From: Aeromonas australiensis
GTDB lineage: Bacteria > Pseudomonadota > Gammaproteobacteria > Enterobacterales > Aeromonadaceae
Assembly: GCF_000819725.1 (NCBI RefSeq)
Contig: NZ_CDDH01000074.1
Span: 30,438 to 94,437, forward strand
DNA: 64,000 bases
Direction of reading: 5' to 3'
Under the pieces are notes generated by a model that saw nothing but the letters and a program-made list of their open reading frames with translations, made no database searches and was not told the origin of the DNA. The translations under genes were made by a program, and so were the position numbers. Shown here in pieces: positions 1 through 11,815 of the stretch. Position 1 is the stretch's first letter. Each line of letters starts with the position of its first letter.

Positions 1-188
1 GCAGTCGCATTGGCTTGCTCGGAAACCTGAGGAATATCACCGGATTGACCGGCTTCAGGTACGAAATGTTCGGCTTGGGCCACGGTCGTCGGGGCCGGCT
101 TCGGAGCCTTGTCGGACTCCCACTGTTGCCAGAGCAAAAAGCTCACGAACAGCAAACCGATCAGGAGTAGATTGCGTTGTGATTCCAT
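1..188 (-). CDS. yidC: Membrane protein insertase YidC, N-terminal part (runs off the left edge)
   Basis: Only the first 62 codons are in the window. The product begins [20 protein letters not shown], the typical YidC first transmembrane segment (about residues 6-20), followed by a Pro/Ala-rich periplasmic stretch. YidC inserts and folds inner-membrane proteins, alone or with SecYEG. It starts 5 bp after the yidD stop, in the standard rpmH-rnpA-yidD-yidC order, so it is probably part of that operon. The C-terminal insertase domain cannot be assessed here. Confidence 0.95.
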   Translation of the reverse strand, partial: MESQRNLLLIGLLFVSFLLWQQWESDKAPKPAPTTVAQAEHFVPEAGQSGDIPQVSEQANAT

Positions 189-193
189 AGTTT

Positions 194-442
194 TCAGTTT
201 CTTCGCTTTGGTTGCGGAACCGGGTCATAACCACCCTCGGATAAGGGATGGCATTTTAATAGACGTTTGCTGGCTAACCAAACGCCTTTTATGAAACCGT
301 GAAGTCGGATGGCTTCTATCGCAAATTGGGAACAAGTTGGAGTAAAACGGCAGCGCGGCCCCAGCAGGGGGCTAATGATTAGCTGATACAGGCGTATCAG
401 TTTGATAGCTACCCATTGCAACGGCGTGACAGGGTGCGCCAT
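194..442 (-). CDS. yidD: Membrane protein insertion efficiency factor YidD
   Basis: An 82-residue protein with an N-terminal amphipathic segment and the family core [18 protein letters not shown] (about residues 28-45) with its conserved cysteines. YidD family members are small inner-membrane-associated proteins thought to assist YidC. Its start lies inside the rnpA 3' end (34 bp overlap in another frame) and its stop is 5 bp before yidC, which supports translational coupling in this operon. Confidence 0.93.
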   Translation of the reverse strand: MAHPVTPLQWVAIKLIRLYQLIISPLLGPRCRFTPTCSQFAIEAIRLHGFIKGVWLASKRLLKCHPLSEGGYDPVPQPKRRN

Positions 443-768
443 AGCTTTTCCAGTAACTTGAACAGTTCCTCGTTATCCATCTCTTTCACACCGGCCTTGG
501 CGATCACCACGATGTCGATAGCGGGCAGCTGATGTTGTTTGAGGCGGAAACTTTCCCGAACCACCCGCTTGACACGGTTACGCCAAACGGCACGCTTGAG
601 TGCTTTTTTGGGCACAGCGAGACCAAGACGAGGATGTTCGAGCGAATTGGGAGAGGCGAGAAGAGTGATCTGCGGAGAGGCGGCCCGGACAGGCTCGGCG
701 AAAACGCGTTTGAAGTGTTCGGGAGTTAACAGACGTAACTCCCGAGAGAAGGTGTGCTGGGTAGGCAT
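409..768 (-). CDS. rnpA: Ribonuclease P protein component
   Basis: 119 residues, the same length as the E. coli protein. RnpA is the basic protein cofactor of RNase P, which removes 5' leaders from pre-tRNAs. It opens with the typical [13 protein letters not shown] segment and carries the RNR-type RNA-binding signature [13 protein letters not shown] near residue 65. The ATG overlaps the rpmH stop by one base (TAATG), and the 3' end overlaps yidD. Confidence 0.96.
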   Translation of the reverse strand: MPTQHTFSRELRLLTPEHFKRVFAEPVRAASPQITLLASPNSLEHPRLGLAVPKKALKRAVWRNRVKRVVRESFRLKQHQLPAIDIVVIAKAGVKEMDNEELFKLLEKLWRTLSRRCNG

Positions 769-902
769 TAGACTACCAGGCGGGCACGACCCTTGGCACG
801 ACGAGCGGCCAGAACTTTACGACCGTTGGCAGTTGCCATGCGGGCGCGGAAACCGTGAGAGCGCTTGCGCTTCAGGTTGGACGGTTGAAAAGTACGTTTC
901 AT
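768..902 (-). CDS. rpmH: 50S ribosomal protein L34
   Basis: A 44-residue, Lys/Arg-rich protein beginning [20 protein letters not shown] and ending RARLVV, which is the near-invariant bacterial L34 sequence. It is the first gene of the rpmH-rnpA-yidD-yidC operon; its TAA stop overlaps the rnpA ATG by one base. A strong sigma-70 promoter lies about 90 bp upstream. Confidence 0.98.
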   Translation of the reverse strand: MKRTFQPSNLKRKRSHGFRARMATANGRKVLAARRAKGRARLVV

Positions 903-991
903 GATTCGATTCCGTATTTCTGTACAGTTTTGATTGTCACACTTAGCCGACGCGCCAGCTATAGCGTGTGACGACTAGCAAAAGAGGCCGA

Positions 992-1020
992 ATTCTAAAC
1001 AGAGTTCGGCTTTTAGTCAA
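992..1020 (-). promoter_or_regulatory. rpmH promoter
   Basis: On the minus strand TTGACT (1020-1015), a 17 bp spacer and TAGAAT (997-992) make a near-consensus sigma-70 promoter reading towards rpmH. An inverted repeat GCCGAA/TTCGGC (988-993 and 1006-1011) brackets the -10 region and part of the spacer, so a repressor site or an RNA hairpin at the transcript start is possible. The rest of 903-1139 shows no gene; it holds GATC sites near 1077, 1090 and 1131. Confidence 0.75.
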
Positions 1021-1139
1021 TCCGCCGTTCCCTCTCATCCTGCCATGGTCTTGAACAGGCCACTGCCGAGTGTGAGGATCCAGAGGATCAAGGGCTCCGG
1101 ATTATACTGGCAACCCGGGGTTAAACAAGGGATCCCTCA

Positions 1140-1166
1140 ATAAAAAAGGCGGCCAGGCCGCCAAAG
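1140..1166 (-). terminator. Terminator of the amino-acid ABC transporter operon
   Basis: Six-bp GC stem (GGCGGC/GCCGCC with a 3-4 base loop) followed on the minus strand by a run of T, directly downstream of the ATPase stop codon. Confidence 0.88.
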
Positions 1167-1172
1167 AGAGAG

Positions 1173-1907
1173 CTATTTAAGGACTTTACGCAAGAACTCC
1201 CGGGTACGGGGATCCTTGGGATCGACCAATATCTGATCTGGTGGGCCCTGCTCGACGATCCGGCCCCCTTCCATGAAGATCACCCGATCGGCAACATCAC
1301 GGGCAAATTCAATCTCATGGGTCACCACCACCATGGTCTGGTGTTGGCGAGCCAGCTTTTTCATCAACCCGAGTACTTCATCGACCCACTCGGGATCGAG
1401 GGCCGAGGTGGGTTCGTCGAACAGGATCACCTTGGAGTGGGCGGCCATGGCGCGGCCAATGCCGATCCGCTGCTGCTGGCCGCCGGAGAGCGACGCCGGA
1501 TAGGCATCCCGCTTGTCGGCAAGACCAATGTCCTTGAGGATGCCGAGCGCTGTGGCGCGGGCCTCGGCTTTTGGTTGCTTCCAGACGGTGATCAGCCCTT
1601 CGGCGATGTTGTCGAGCGCCGTCTTGTTGGCAAACAGGGCGTAGTTCTGGAACACGAAGGAGGCCCGCTTGCGCAGCTCGATCGCCTGCTGTTCGCTGGC
1701 CTTGGCCAGATTCAGCTCGAGATCGTCGATGGCCAGAGTGCCCGCATCCGGTGTCTCCAGCAGGTTCAGGCAGCGCAACAGGGTCGATTTTCCGGTGCCG
1801 GAGGGGCCGATGATGACGACAATTTCCCCCTTTTTGACCTCCAGATCGATGCCGTTGAGTACCTGATTGCCGTGATATGCCTTGGAGAGGCCGGTTAGCT
1901 TGATCAT
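1173..1907 (-). CDS. Polar amino-acid ABC transporter, ATP-binding subunit
   Basis: 244 residues with a complete ABC ATPase set: Walker A GPSGTGKS (about 34-41), signature LSGGQQQR (about 141), Walker B VILFDEP (about 161) and a downstream switch histidine in VVVTHE. It powers import with the permease and binding protein encoded upstream in the same direction. The start has a strong AAGGAGG Shine-Dalgarno sequence. Family resemblance is to the GlnQ/TcyC group (polar amino acids or cystine); the substrate cannot be fixed from sequence. The same three-gene transporter next to dnaA is known in vibrios. Confidence 0.92.
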   Translation of the reverse strand: MIKLTGLSKAYHGNQVLNGIDLEVKKGEIVVIIGPSGTGKSTLLRCLNLLETPDAGTLAIDDLELNLAKASEQQAIELRKRASFVFQNYALFANKTALDNIAEGLITVWKQPKAEARATALGILKDIGLADKRDAYPASLSGGQQQRIGIGRAMAAHSKVILFDEPTSALDPEWVDEVLGLMKKLARQHQTMVVVTHEIEFARDVADRVIFMEGGRIVEQGPPDQILVDPKDPRTREFLRKVLK

Positions 1908-1993
1908 GAACGCCCTCCTTTAATAGGCGTAGTGTTAAAACGGACTTCTGGCGTGCATTGCAAGCGGGTCAGTTGCTTTGTCATGGCAAACCC

Positions 1994-2659
1994 CTAATAG
2001 GCACGGTTGAGACGAATTTCCAGCAGATGCTGCAAGCGGGTAAAGAAGATCACCACTACCCAATAGATCAGCGCCACCGCCATAAAGCTCTCGAAGAACT
2101 TGAAGGAGGAGGAGGCTTCCATCTGCGCTTTGCCCATGATCTCGGCCACTCCCAGGGTGAAGGCCAGCGAGGTGCTCTTGATCATGTCGATGAAGTAGTT
2201 CATCAGCGACGGAGTGGCGATACGGGCCGCCTGCGGCAGGATGATCCGCTGCATCGCCTGATAACGGCTCATGCCGATACTGAGCGCCGCTTCCATCTGG
2301 CTTTTGTGAATGCCGAGGATGGCTGCGCGGATCGACTCGGCCATATAGGCGGCGAAGTGCAGGGTCAGACCGACGATGGCGGCAGTAAAGGCATCCATCC
2401 CCACGAAGATTGGGAACAGCTGCGGCAGTCCGTAGTAGAGCAGGAACAGCTGAACGAGTAGCGGTGTACCCCGAAAGAACGAGATATAGAGCATGGCCAG
2501 CCAGTGAATCGCGGGGACGCGAAACACCCGTACTATCGCCAGGGCCAGCGAGAGTACGAGTGCCAGCACGAATCCCCACAGGGCCATCTCCATCGTGGTG
2601 CCCAGATATTTGAGCAGGATGGGAAACAGCCCAAGCGTGTATTCGAGGTCAAATTCCAT
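1994..2659 (-). CDS. Polar amino-acid ABC transporter, permease subunit
   Basis: 221 residues, several hydrophobic segments, with the HisM/GlnP-type signature SFFRGTPLLVQLFLLYYG (about 80-97) and the cytoplasmic EAA-type loop EAALSIGMSRYQAMQRIILPQA. It forms the inner-membrane channel of the importer. It begins 3 bp after the binding-protein stop with no clear Shine-Dalgarno sequence, suggesting coupling to that gene. An 86 bp gap separates it from the ATPase gene. Confidence 0.92.
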   Translation of the reverse strand: MEFDLEYTLGLFPILLKYLGTTMEMALWGFVLALVLSLALAIVRVFRVPAIHWLAMLYISFFRGTPLLVQLFLLYYGLPQLFPIFVGMDAFTAAIVGLTLHFAAYMAESIRAAILGIHKSQMEAALSIGMSRYQAMQRIILPQAARIATPSLMNYFIDMIKSTSLAFTLGVAEIMGKAQMEASSSFKFFESFMAVALIYWVVVIFFTRLQHLLEIRLNRAY

Positions 2660-2662
2660 AAT

Positions 2663-3421
2663 TTATTTGTCGGTGATGTCGGAAGCGAACCATTTCTCGG
2701 AGATCTGACGCAGGGAGCCATCCTTGCGCATGGCGGTCAGGGCCTCGTCGACCTTCTGCAGCACCGCCTGTTTCTCCGGGGTCTTCAGGAAGGGCAGGGC
2801 GTTCTCGATGGTCTCGAACGGTGCACCAGCCTGTTGCAGCGGCAGCTTGGACTCTTTGATCAGCTGGGCGGTAGAGACACGATCCATCACGAAGGCGTCG
2901 ATGCGACCCAGGGCGACATCCTGCTCGAAGGCGGAGTCATAGGTGCGGATATCGATCTTCTTGTTCGGGTCATTCTTGCGCAGCAGCTCTTCGAAGTTGG
3001 AACCCAGGTTCACGGCAACCTTCTTGCCTTCCAGATCCTTGATGCCGTGGATGGTGCTGTTGCCCTTGCGCACTACGATCTGTGCGCCGTCATAGACGTA
3101 AGGCTGGGAGAAGTCGTACTTCGCCTTGCGCTCGTCGGTGATGGTGATCTGGTTGGAGATGGTGTCGATGCGGCCGGTTTCCAGCATGCCAAACAGGCCG
3201 GAGAAGCTGGCGGTCACGAATTCGACCTTGTAGCCGGTACGCTCGCCGATCTGGTTCCACATATCTACTTCAAAGCCTTGCAGCTTGTCCTGCTTGACGA
3301 AGGTGAACGGGAAATATTTGCCAGACATGCCGACCTTGATGGTCTCCTGGGCGATAGCCTGACCGGACAGGGTGGCGAGCAGGATGGCTGCGCCGGAAAT
3401 CAGTTTGATGGATGTTTTCAT
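2663..3421 (-). CDS. Amino-acid ABC transporter, periplasmic binding protein
   Basis: 252 residues from the ATG at 3421, chosen because a cleavable signal peptide (MKTSIKLISGAAILLATLSGQAIAQ) begins there and GAGAGA lies upstream; an in-frame start 18 bp further up adds only MRERNT. The mature part has the SBP_bac_3 pattern (KVGMSGKYFPFTF, GFEVDMWNQIG, TITDERKAKYDFS, DAFVMDR). It resembles cystine and polar amino-acid binding proteins such as FliY/TcyA. First gene of the three-gene operon. Confidence 0.92.
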   Translation of the reverse strand: MKTSIKLISGAAILLATLSGQAIAQETIKVGMSGKYFPFTFVKQDKLQGFEVDMWNQIGERTGYKVEFVTASFSGLFGMLETGRIDTISNQITITDERKAKYDFSQPYVYDGAQIVVRKGNSTIHGIKDLEGKKVAVNLGSNFEELLRKNDPNKKIDIRTYDSAFEQDVALGRIDAFVMDRVSTAQLIKESKLPLQQAGAPFETIENALPFLKTPEKQAVLQKVDEALTAMRKDGSLRQISEKWFASDITDK

Positions 3422-3547
3422 GGTGTTTCTCTCTCTCAATGTCTTGTATTTGTAGTTGTAATAACTGCTTTGGCCCGGATGTTATGGGAATAAAATTTAA
3501 AAAATAAATGACATTTGGTTATATGAAATAACAGGAGAGAAGCACGG

Positions 3548-3674
3548 GATCGCCCCATCCGGACGGTGGATCAAGCTGTGGGTAACTTTGGGGATGAAAT
3601 CCGATCCAAAGGCGCTGGATCCTTGAAAGTCAAGGATCTTATTTGCTGGATCCACCAGGCGATGGCTGGAGATC
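3548..3674. promoter_or_regulatory. dnaA control region: seven GATC sites, a DnaA-box-like site and a GATC hairpin
   Basis: Seven Dam sites (GATC at 3548, 3569, 3603, 3618, 3635, 3649, 3671) lie in 127 bp, far above chance. TGTGGGTAA at 3577-3585 is one mismatch from a DnaA box (reverse strand TTACCCACA). A perfect inverted repeat GATCCTTG-N5-CAAGGATC occupies 3618-3638, and GCTGGATCC is repeated. A candidate dnaA -10 (TAGAAT, 3690-3695) follows. The pattern fits autoregulation by DnaA and SeqA-type sequestration. The rest of 3440-3732 is AT-rich and contains no gene. Confidence 0.6.
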
Positions 3675-3732
3675 CGGCGGCTAAAAACGTAGAATAGCCG
3701 GTCTTTAGTTAATCAATCGACAGGAGTTTAGA

Positions 3733-5109
3733 GTGACTGCTTCGCTATGGCAGCAGTGCCTTAACCGGCTGCAAGATGAATTGCCCTCGGCAGAATTCAG
3801 CATGTGGATCCGGCCGCTTCAAGCGGAGTTGAGTGACAATACTCTGACCCTGTATGCCCCGAATCGCTTCGTTCTGGATTGGGTACGGGACAAGTACCTC
3901 ATTCGGGTGAACGGCATCATCAACGAACTCTGCGGGGTTGACGGCCCCGCCCTGCGTTTTGATATCGGCAATCGTCCCCACCCGGTTACCGTTGCTGCAA
4001 GCAGAGCGCCAGCACAGGGTGCCGCGCCTGTGAATAACTTGCAGAAGAGCTGGGAAAGCAAGGCTGAAACCAAGCCCGAGCCGAACCACAAGAGCAACAC
4101 CAACGTGAACTATACCTTCGAGAATTTCGTCGAGGGTAAGTCCAACCAGTTGGCGCGTGCGGCTGCCCGTCAGGTAGCGGACAATCCGGGTGGTGCTTAC
4201 AACCCGCTGTTCCTCTATGGCGGCACCGGCCTGGGTAAAACCCACCTGCTGCACGCCGTTGGCAATGCCATCAAGGAGAGTAAAAAAGATGCCAAAGTCA
4301 TCTATATGCACTCCGAGCGGTTTGTTCAGGACATGGTGAAAGCGCTGCAAAACAACGCCATTGAAGAGTTCAAGCGTTACTACCGCAGCGTCGATGCCCT
4401 GCTCATCGATGACATCCAGTTCTTCGCCAACAAGGAGCGCTCCCAGGAGGAGTTCTTCCATACCTTCAATGCCTTGCTGGAAGGTAACCAGCAGATCATC
4501 CTCACCTCGGATCGCTATCCGAAGGAGATCAACGGTGTCGAGGATCGCCTCAAGTCCCGCTTCGGCTGGGGCCTGACCGTGGCGATCGAACCGCCGGAGC
4601 TGGAGACCCGCGTCGCGATCCTGATGCGCAAGGCAGACGAGAACCAGATCCATCTGCCGGACGAAGTGGCCTTCTTCATCGCCAAACGTCTGCGATCCAA
4701 CGTCCGTGAACTGGAAGGCGCCCTCAACCGGGTTATCGCCAACGCCAACTTCACCGGTCGTGCCATCAACATCGATTTCGTGCGCGAAGCGCTGCGCGAC
4801 CTGTTGGCACTGCAGGAGAAGCTGGTCACCATCGACAATATCCAGAAGACGGTGGCGGAGTACTACAAGATCAAGCTGGCGGATCTGCTCTCCAAGCGTC
4901 GTTCCCGCTCCGTTGCCCGTCCTCGCCAGCTGGCGATGGCACTGGCCAAGGAGCTGACCAACCACAGTTTGCCGGAGATAGGTGATGCCTTTGGTGGCCG
5001 TGACCACACTACCGTTCTTCATGCCTGCCGCAAGATTGAGCAGCTGAAGGAGGAGAGTCACGACATCAAGGAGGACTATTCCAACCTGATCCGTACCCTT
5101 TCTTCCTGA
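3733..5109 (+). CDS. dnaA: Chromosomal replication initiator DnaA
   Basis: 458 residues. Domain I (1-80) begins with the [14 protein letters not shown] pattern, a Lys/Pro/Asn-rich linker follows (about 85-125), the AAA+ domain has Walker A GGTGLGKT (163-170) and Walker [11 protein letters not shown], and the C-terminal DNA-binding domain carries the DnaA signature with [12 protein letters not shown]. DnaA opens oriC and regulates its own gene. The GTG start has CAGGAG 6 bp upstream. The last residues [10 protein letters not shown] match the normal E. coli end; the coding sequence for this tail is duplicated just downstream. Confidence 0.98.
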   Translation: MTASLWQQCLNRLQDELPSAEFSMWIRPLQAELSDNTLTLYAPNRFVLDWVRDKYLIRVNGIINELCGVDGPALRFDIGNRPHPVTVAASRAPAQGAAPVNNLQKSWESKAETKPEPNHKSNTNVNYTFENFVEGKSNQLARAAARQVADNPGGAYNPLFLYGGTGLGKTHLLHAVGNAIKESKKDAKVIYMHSERFVQDMVKALQNNAIEEFKRYYRSVDALLIDDIQFFANKERSQEEFFHTFNALLEGNQQIILTSDRYPKEINGVEDRLKSRFGWGLTVAIEPPELETRVAILMRKADENQIHLPDEVAFFIAKRLRSNVRELEGALNRVIANANFTGRAINIDFVREALRDLLALQEKLVTIDNIQKTVAEYYKIKLADLLSKRRSRSVARPRQLAMALAKELTNHSLPEIGDAFGGRDHTTVLHACRKIEQLKEESHDIKEDYSNLIRTLSS

Positions 5110-5204
5110 TAACGGAATCGAGTGGACAGATGCAGCGCGAATATTCCAACCTGATCCGAATCTTTTCCTCCTAATCACAACGGAGAGCACAGATGCAGCT
5201 CGAA
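5077..5204 (+). repeat. Decayed tandem duplication of the dnaA-end/dnaN-start junction
   Basis: Two units about 65 bp apart start with the same 17 bp TATTCCAACCTGATCCG (5077 and 5142) and both end in CAGATGCAGC-CGAA. Unit 1 (5077-5141) holds the true dnaA end and stop followed by a second dnaN-like start; unit 2 (5142-5204) repeats the dnaA tail and stop followed by the real dnaN start. The middle parts have diverged by substitutions and small indels, so the event is not recent. Confidence 0.85.
5130..5174 (+). other. Micro-ORF created by the duplication (dnaN start fused to dnaA tail)
   Basis: ATG at 5130 opens 14 codons, MQREYSNLIRIFSS, then TAA. The first residues copy the beginning of DnaN (MQLE) and the rest copies the DnaA C-terminus ([10 protein letters not shown]). 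GAGTGG about 5 bp upstream could act as a weak ribosome-binding site. It is most likely a by-product, but a ribosome translating it would stop 18 bp before the dnaN ATG and so could couple dnaN translation to dnaA. Confidence 0.45.
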
Positions 5205-6296
5205 ATTAGCCGTGAGGCCCTGTTACGTCCTCTGCAACTGGTGTCCGGCGCCCTCGGCGGCCGACCGACCCTGCCGATCCTCGGCAACGTGCTGCTTGAT
5301 GTCAGCAACGGTCTGCTGTCACTGACCGGTACCGATCTCGAAGTAGAGATGATCGGTCAGGTCTATCTGAACGGGGCCAGCGAAGATGGCCGCACCACAG
5401 TACCGGCGCGCAAGCTGCTGGATATCTGCCGTGGTCTGCCGGAAGGCGCCGAGATCCGTCTCAATACCGAAGGTGAGCGCCTGATCATCCGCTCCGGTCG
5501 TTCCCGCTTCAACCTCTCGACCCTGCCGGCAACCGAGTATCCGAACATCGAGGATTGGGAATCCGTGCTCGAGTTCGATATCAGCCAGCTGGAGCTGAAG
5601 AAGCTGATCGATGCGACCCAGTTCTCTATGGCCAGCCAGGACGTGCGTTACTACCTGAACGGCATGCTGTTCGAGAGCGAAGGTCACGGTCTGCGCACCG
5701 TGGCGACCGACGGTCACCGTCTGGCTACCTGCCGCCGCGAGGTAGTAGGGGAATCGCTGCCCGATCATCAGGTTATCCTGCCGCGCAAAGGGGTACTGGA
5801 GCTGGTGCGTCTGCTGGAAGCGGAAGACAAGCCGGTACGGCTGCAGATCGGTCGCAGCAACCTGCGTGCTGCGCTGGACGGCTTCATCTTCACCTCCAAG
5901 CTGGTGGATGGCCGCTTCCCGGACTGGCGCCGCGTCATTCCGCGCAACAGCGACAAGGCGCTCATCGCCGGCCGTGAGGATCTGCGTCAGGCGTTTGCCC
6001 GCGCCGCCATCCTCTCCAACGAGAAATTCCGTGGGGTGCGTCTCAATCTGCAGGAAAACCTGCTGCGCATCACCGCCAACAACCCGGAACAGGAAGAAGC
6101 CGAAGAGCTGCTTGACGTACAATATGCCGCTGGCGAGATGGAGATCGGCTTTAACGTCTCTTATGTGCTCGACGTGCTGAATACGTTAAAATGTGACCAA
6201 ATTCGGATTAGCCTGAGCGATTCCATCAGCAGTGCCATTATTGAGGATTTTGAACATCAGGATGCTCAGTACGTGGTGATGCCGATGCGGATCTAG
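5193..6296 (+). CDS. dnaN: DNA polymerase III beta subunit (sliding clamp)
   Basis: 367 residues, the family length, with the three-fold clamp architecture; typical segments include RPTLPILGNVLL (about 25), ATDGHRLA (about 173) and the C-terminal VMPMRI. The clamp tethers Pol III and other enzymes to DNA. The ATG at 5193 has GGAGAG upstream, and two bases separate its stop from the recF start. The upstream junction is duplicated. Confidence 0.98.
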   Translation: MQLEISREALLRPLQLVSGALGGRPTLPILGNVLLDVSNGLLSLTGTDLEVEMIGQVYLNGASEDGRTTVPARKLLDICRGLPEGAEIRLNTEGERLIIRSGRSRFNLSTLPATEYPNIEDWESVLEFDISQLELKKLIDATQFSMASQDVRYYLNGMLFESEGHGLRTVATDGHRLATCRREVVGESLPDHQVILPRKGVLELVRLLEAEDKPVRLQIGRSNLRAALDGFIFTSKLVDGRFPDWRRVIPRNSDKALIAGREDLRQAFARAAILSNEKFRGVRLNLQENLLRITANNPEQEEAEELLDVQYAAGEMEIGFNVSYVLDVLNTLKCDQIRISLSDSISSAIIEDFEHQDAQYVVMPMRI

Positions 6297-6298
6297 TC

Positions 6299-9810
<3,512 letters not shown>

Positions 9811-9829
9811 TCGACGCAGTCAGACAGTA

Positions 9830-9863
9830 AAAAAGCCGCTCCCTGTGAGCGGCTTTTTGTTTT
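9830..9863 (+). terminator. gyrB terminator
   Basis: AAAAAGCCGCT/AGCGGCTTTTT stem with a short loop, followed by a T tract. The symmetric A and T runs let it work in both directions, so it can also stop transcripts of the VOC gene. Confidence 0.92.
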
Positions 9864-9871
9864 TCTGGCCA

Positions 9872-9887
9872 CGTTCCACGTGAAACA
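9872..9887. promoter_or_regulatory. parS-like centromere site 2 (behind gyrB)
   Basis: CGTTCCACGTGAAACA agrees with the published-type core NGTTNCACGTGAAACN at every fixed position. It is intergenic, just after the gyrB terminator. Confidence 0.85.
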
Positions 9888-9915
9888 TGAAACGCTTGGT
9901 GTTGATGGTTCTAAC

Positions 9916-10302
9916 TCAGCCCAGTTCTGGTGCTAGGCAGTAGAGTCGCAGGCGATGGCCATCCGGATCGAGGGCCATGCAGGTGTAGCCAAACTCCATC
10001 TTGGTCGGCGCCTGGATCAGGGTGAGCCCGCGCGCAAGCCATTCGGCAGACAGGCGATCGACGGCTTCATCATCAGGGAGGGAGAAGGCCAGCTCCATCG
10101 CTCCGGCTGTTTGGGTCACTGCGGGCTCGACTGTGGCGCTAGACCAGAGTGCCAGTTTGGCGCCCGATTCGAACACGAACATGGCAAAGGTGGTGGACTG
10201 TTCTACCGGCGGTCGACCAAGTAGATCCTGATAGAAGAGGGTACTGCGAGCCGTATTAGAGACATAAAGAATAGTGAACGGTGGGACTGAGACTGACAAC
10301 AT
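9916..10302 (-). CDS. VOC (glyoxalase/bleomycin-resistance fold) protein
   Basis: 128 residues with the repeated beta-alpha-beta-beta-beta pattern of the vicinal oxygen chelate superfamily: FTILYVSNTARSTLFYQDLLG near the start and YTCMALDPDGHRLRLYC near the end. Function in the family ranges from drug binding to isomerase or dioxygenase activity and cannot be told apart here. GGAG precedes the ATG. It lies 66 bp behind the WYL regulator on the same strand, so that regulator probably controls it. Confidence 0.8.
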   Translation of the reverse strand: MLSVSVPPFTILYVSNTARSTLFYQDLLGRPPVEQSTTFAMFVFESGAKLALWSSATVEPAVTQTAGAMELAFSLPDDEAVDRLSAEWLARGLTLIQAPTKMEFGYTCMALDPDGHRLRLYCLAPELG

Positions 10303-10368
10303 GGTGATGCTCCTTGCTGGTGAGATGGCGCATCGGCGCCGACACCCTCAGCATGGCGTTACCAGCTG

Positions 10369-11073
10369 TCAGTTCCTGTCAGCAATGAATTTCGGTTGCG
10401 GGATCTGCTGGGTGGTGCGCCACTCCTTCAGCAGGCTCTCGCGGCTTTTTGGATAGCGGCAATCTTGCGGCTGCATCCGGGTGATGCGATCGACCCGAAA
10501 GTGGCGAAAACCCTGACGCAGTTCGCACCAGGCCACCAGTACCCGCACCTGTTCGAAGTAGCCGAGGGCAAAGGGCCAGACGGTGCGCTCAGAGGCCTCA
10601 TCCTTGAGGTCACGATAACTCAAGGTCACCTTGCGTTGCTGGCGGATGGCGCTGCGCAGCGGGGCTTCATCGGTGAGGCTGTCGCTGCGGGAGGTGCCGA
10701 TCAGCAGGGCATTGCTCTGGAGCTGCTGGCGATAGTCGGCGGGCAGCACGGCTTCTATCTTGGCCAGCGCACTGCTGGCCGATGCACTCAAGGCTCCGTC
10801 ACCGTGGGCGACGACCCAGCGCGACCCCAGCACCAGCGCATCCAGCTCCTCTTCGCTGAACATCAGTGGCGGCAGCATGAAGCCGGGACGCAGCACATAG
10901 CCGATCCCCGGTTCGCCCTCGATATGGGCACCTTGTGCCTGCAGGGTGGCGATATCCCGATAGAGGGTGCGCAGGCTGATGCCAAGCTTGCTGGCCAGTT
11001 CTGTGCCAGTGATGGCGTAGCGGTGGCCGCGCAGCAGCTGGAGCAGGGCCAGCAGGCGTTCGGAACGGGACAT
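10369..11073 (-). CDS. HTH/WYL-domain transcriptional regulator (YafY type)
   Basis: 234 residues. The N-terminal winged helix-turn-helix is visible as LLQLLRGHRYAITGTELASKLG followed by SLRTLYRDIATL, and the WYL domain (about 130-220) has VLVAWCELRQGFRHFRVDRI. WYL domains bind nucleic-acid-like or other small ligands and switch the regulator. It is upstream of the VOC gene and is likely its regulator. The partner and ligand are unknown. Confidence 0.85.
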   Translation of the reverse strand: MSRSERLLALLQLLRGHRYAITGTELASKLGISLRTLYRDIATLQAQGAHIEGEPGIGYVLRPGFMLPPLMFSEEELDALVLGSRWVVAHGDGALSASASSALAKIEAVLPADYRQQLQSNALLIGTSRSDSLTDEAPLRSAIRQQRKVTLSYRDLKDEASERTVWPFALGYFEQVRVLVAWCELRQGFRHFRVDRITRMQPQDCRYPKSRESLLKEWRTTQQIPQPKFIADRN

Positions 11074-11185
11074 GATGTGGATCCTCCAGATGTCCGGTCA
11101 GGGTGCCATGTTTGTGGCCGAGGGAGAAAGGCAAATATGGATAAAGCTGGCCAACAGTCAACTTGAAGATTTTTCGAACAAGCCC

Positions 11186-11213
11186 CTTGAAAGGAAAAAG
11201 TGAGCCCCTATAT
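11186..11213 (+). promoter_or_regulatory. Sigma-32 (heat-shock) promoter of the ibp pair
   Basis: CTTGAAA (11186-11192), a 12 bp spacer and CCCCTATAT (11205-11213) agree well with the RpoH promoter pattern CTTGAAA-N12..15-CCCCATnT. It gives a leader of roughly 90 bases before the first small heat-shock gene. Confidence 0.8.
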
Positions 11214-11287
11214 AGGTAACAAGGCCGGAACGCTCGACAGAGGTTTCGACCAGGCGCCCGTCCATCAGGAGGGCAAACAATTCGTTA

Positions 11288-11312
11288 TCGCTCAAAAGAG
11301 GGTAATACTATG
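11288..11312 (+). promoter_or_regulatory. ROSE-like RNA thermometer at the ibpA start
   Basis: The leader ends with UCGCU, four bases, then the AGAGGG ribosome-binding sequence and AUG at 11310. U(U/C)GCU placed opposite the Shine-Dalgarno sequence is the mark of ROSE-type thermometers known in front of ibpA/ibpB. The second gene has the same spacing, which supports the call. Confidence 0.6.
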
Positions 11313-11723
11313 CGTTCTATCGACTTTTCTCCGCTTTATCGTTCTGCCATCGGTTTCGATCGTCTGGCCAATCTCATCGAATCTGCGGCCAGCAATGGCA
11401 ATGCCGGTTATCCCCCCTACAACATCGAGCAACTGGGTGACAGCGACTACCGTATCAGCATGGCGGTGGCGGGCTTTACCCAGGAAGAGCTGGAGCTGAG
11501 CTTCCAGGAAAATCTGTTGACGGTGAAGGGCAACAAGCAGGCCGACACCGGGCGCAACTATCTCTATCAGGGGATCGCCGAACGTGGTTTCGAGCGCCGC
11601 TTCCAGCTGGCCGACTATGTGCGGGTGAAAGGGGCCGATCTGAAAAACGGCTTGCTGCACATCGAGCTGGTGCGTGAAGTGCCCGAGGCGATGAAGCCCC
11701 GCAAGATCGAGATCAACGGCTGA
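11310..11723 (+). CDS. ibpA: Small heat-shock protein (IbpA type)
   Basis: 137 residues, as in E. coli IbpA. It begins [19 protein letters not shown], has the alpha-crystallin core with [18 protein letters not shown] (about 90-107), and ends with the PRKIEING tail. IbpA binds unfolding proteins in aggregates and passes them to DnaK/ClpB. It has a sigma-32 promoter and thermometer leader, and is followed 92 bp later by a paralogue, reproducing the ibpAB arrangement. Confidence 0.93.
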   Translation: MRSIDFSPLYRSAIGFDRLANLIESAASNGNAGYPPYNIEQLGDSDYRISMAVAGFTQEELELSFQENLLTVKGNKQADTGRNYLYQGIAERGFERRFQLADYVRVKGADLKNGLLHIELVREVPEAMKPRKIEING

Positions 11724-11792
11724 TAGCTTGAATTCACTGAAATTTTAAAATTTCCCGGGTGCCGATAACGGGCCTGCGGAGAGTTGAACCTG

Positions 11793-11815
11793 TTGCTTAT
11801 TAGAAGGATAGGATT
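11793..11815 (+). promoter_or_regulatory. ROSE-like RNA thermometer at the second ibp gene
   Basis: UUGCU (11793-11797), four bases, AGAAGG (11802-11807), then AUG at 11816. The geometry is the same as in front of the first gene although the surrounding sequence differs, arguing for selection on the structure. Confidence 0.55.

Noticed and set aside
3440..3732. oriC itself between the ABC transporter and dnaA
   Set aside because: Only one DnaA-box-like site and no AT-rich 13-mer array are seen; in relatives oriC lies nearer mnmG, outside the window. A dnaA promoter control region explains it better.
3745..5190. A 481-codon open frame antisense to dnaA
   Set aside because: Shadow of dnaA; no start signal and no domain pattern.
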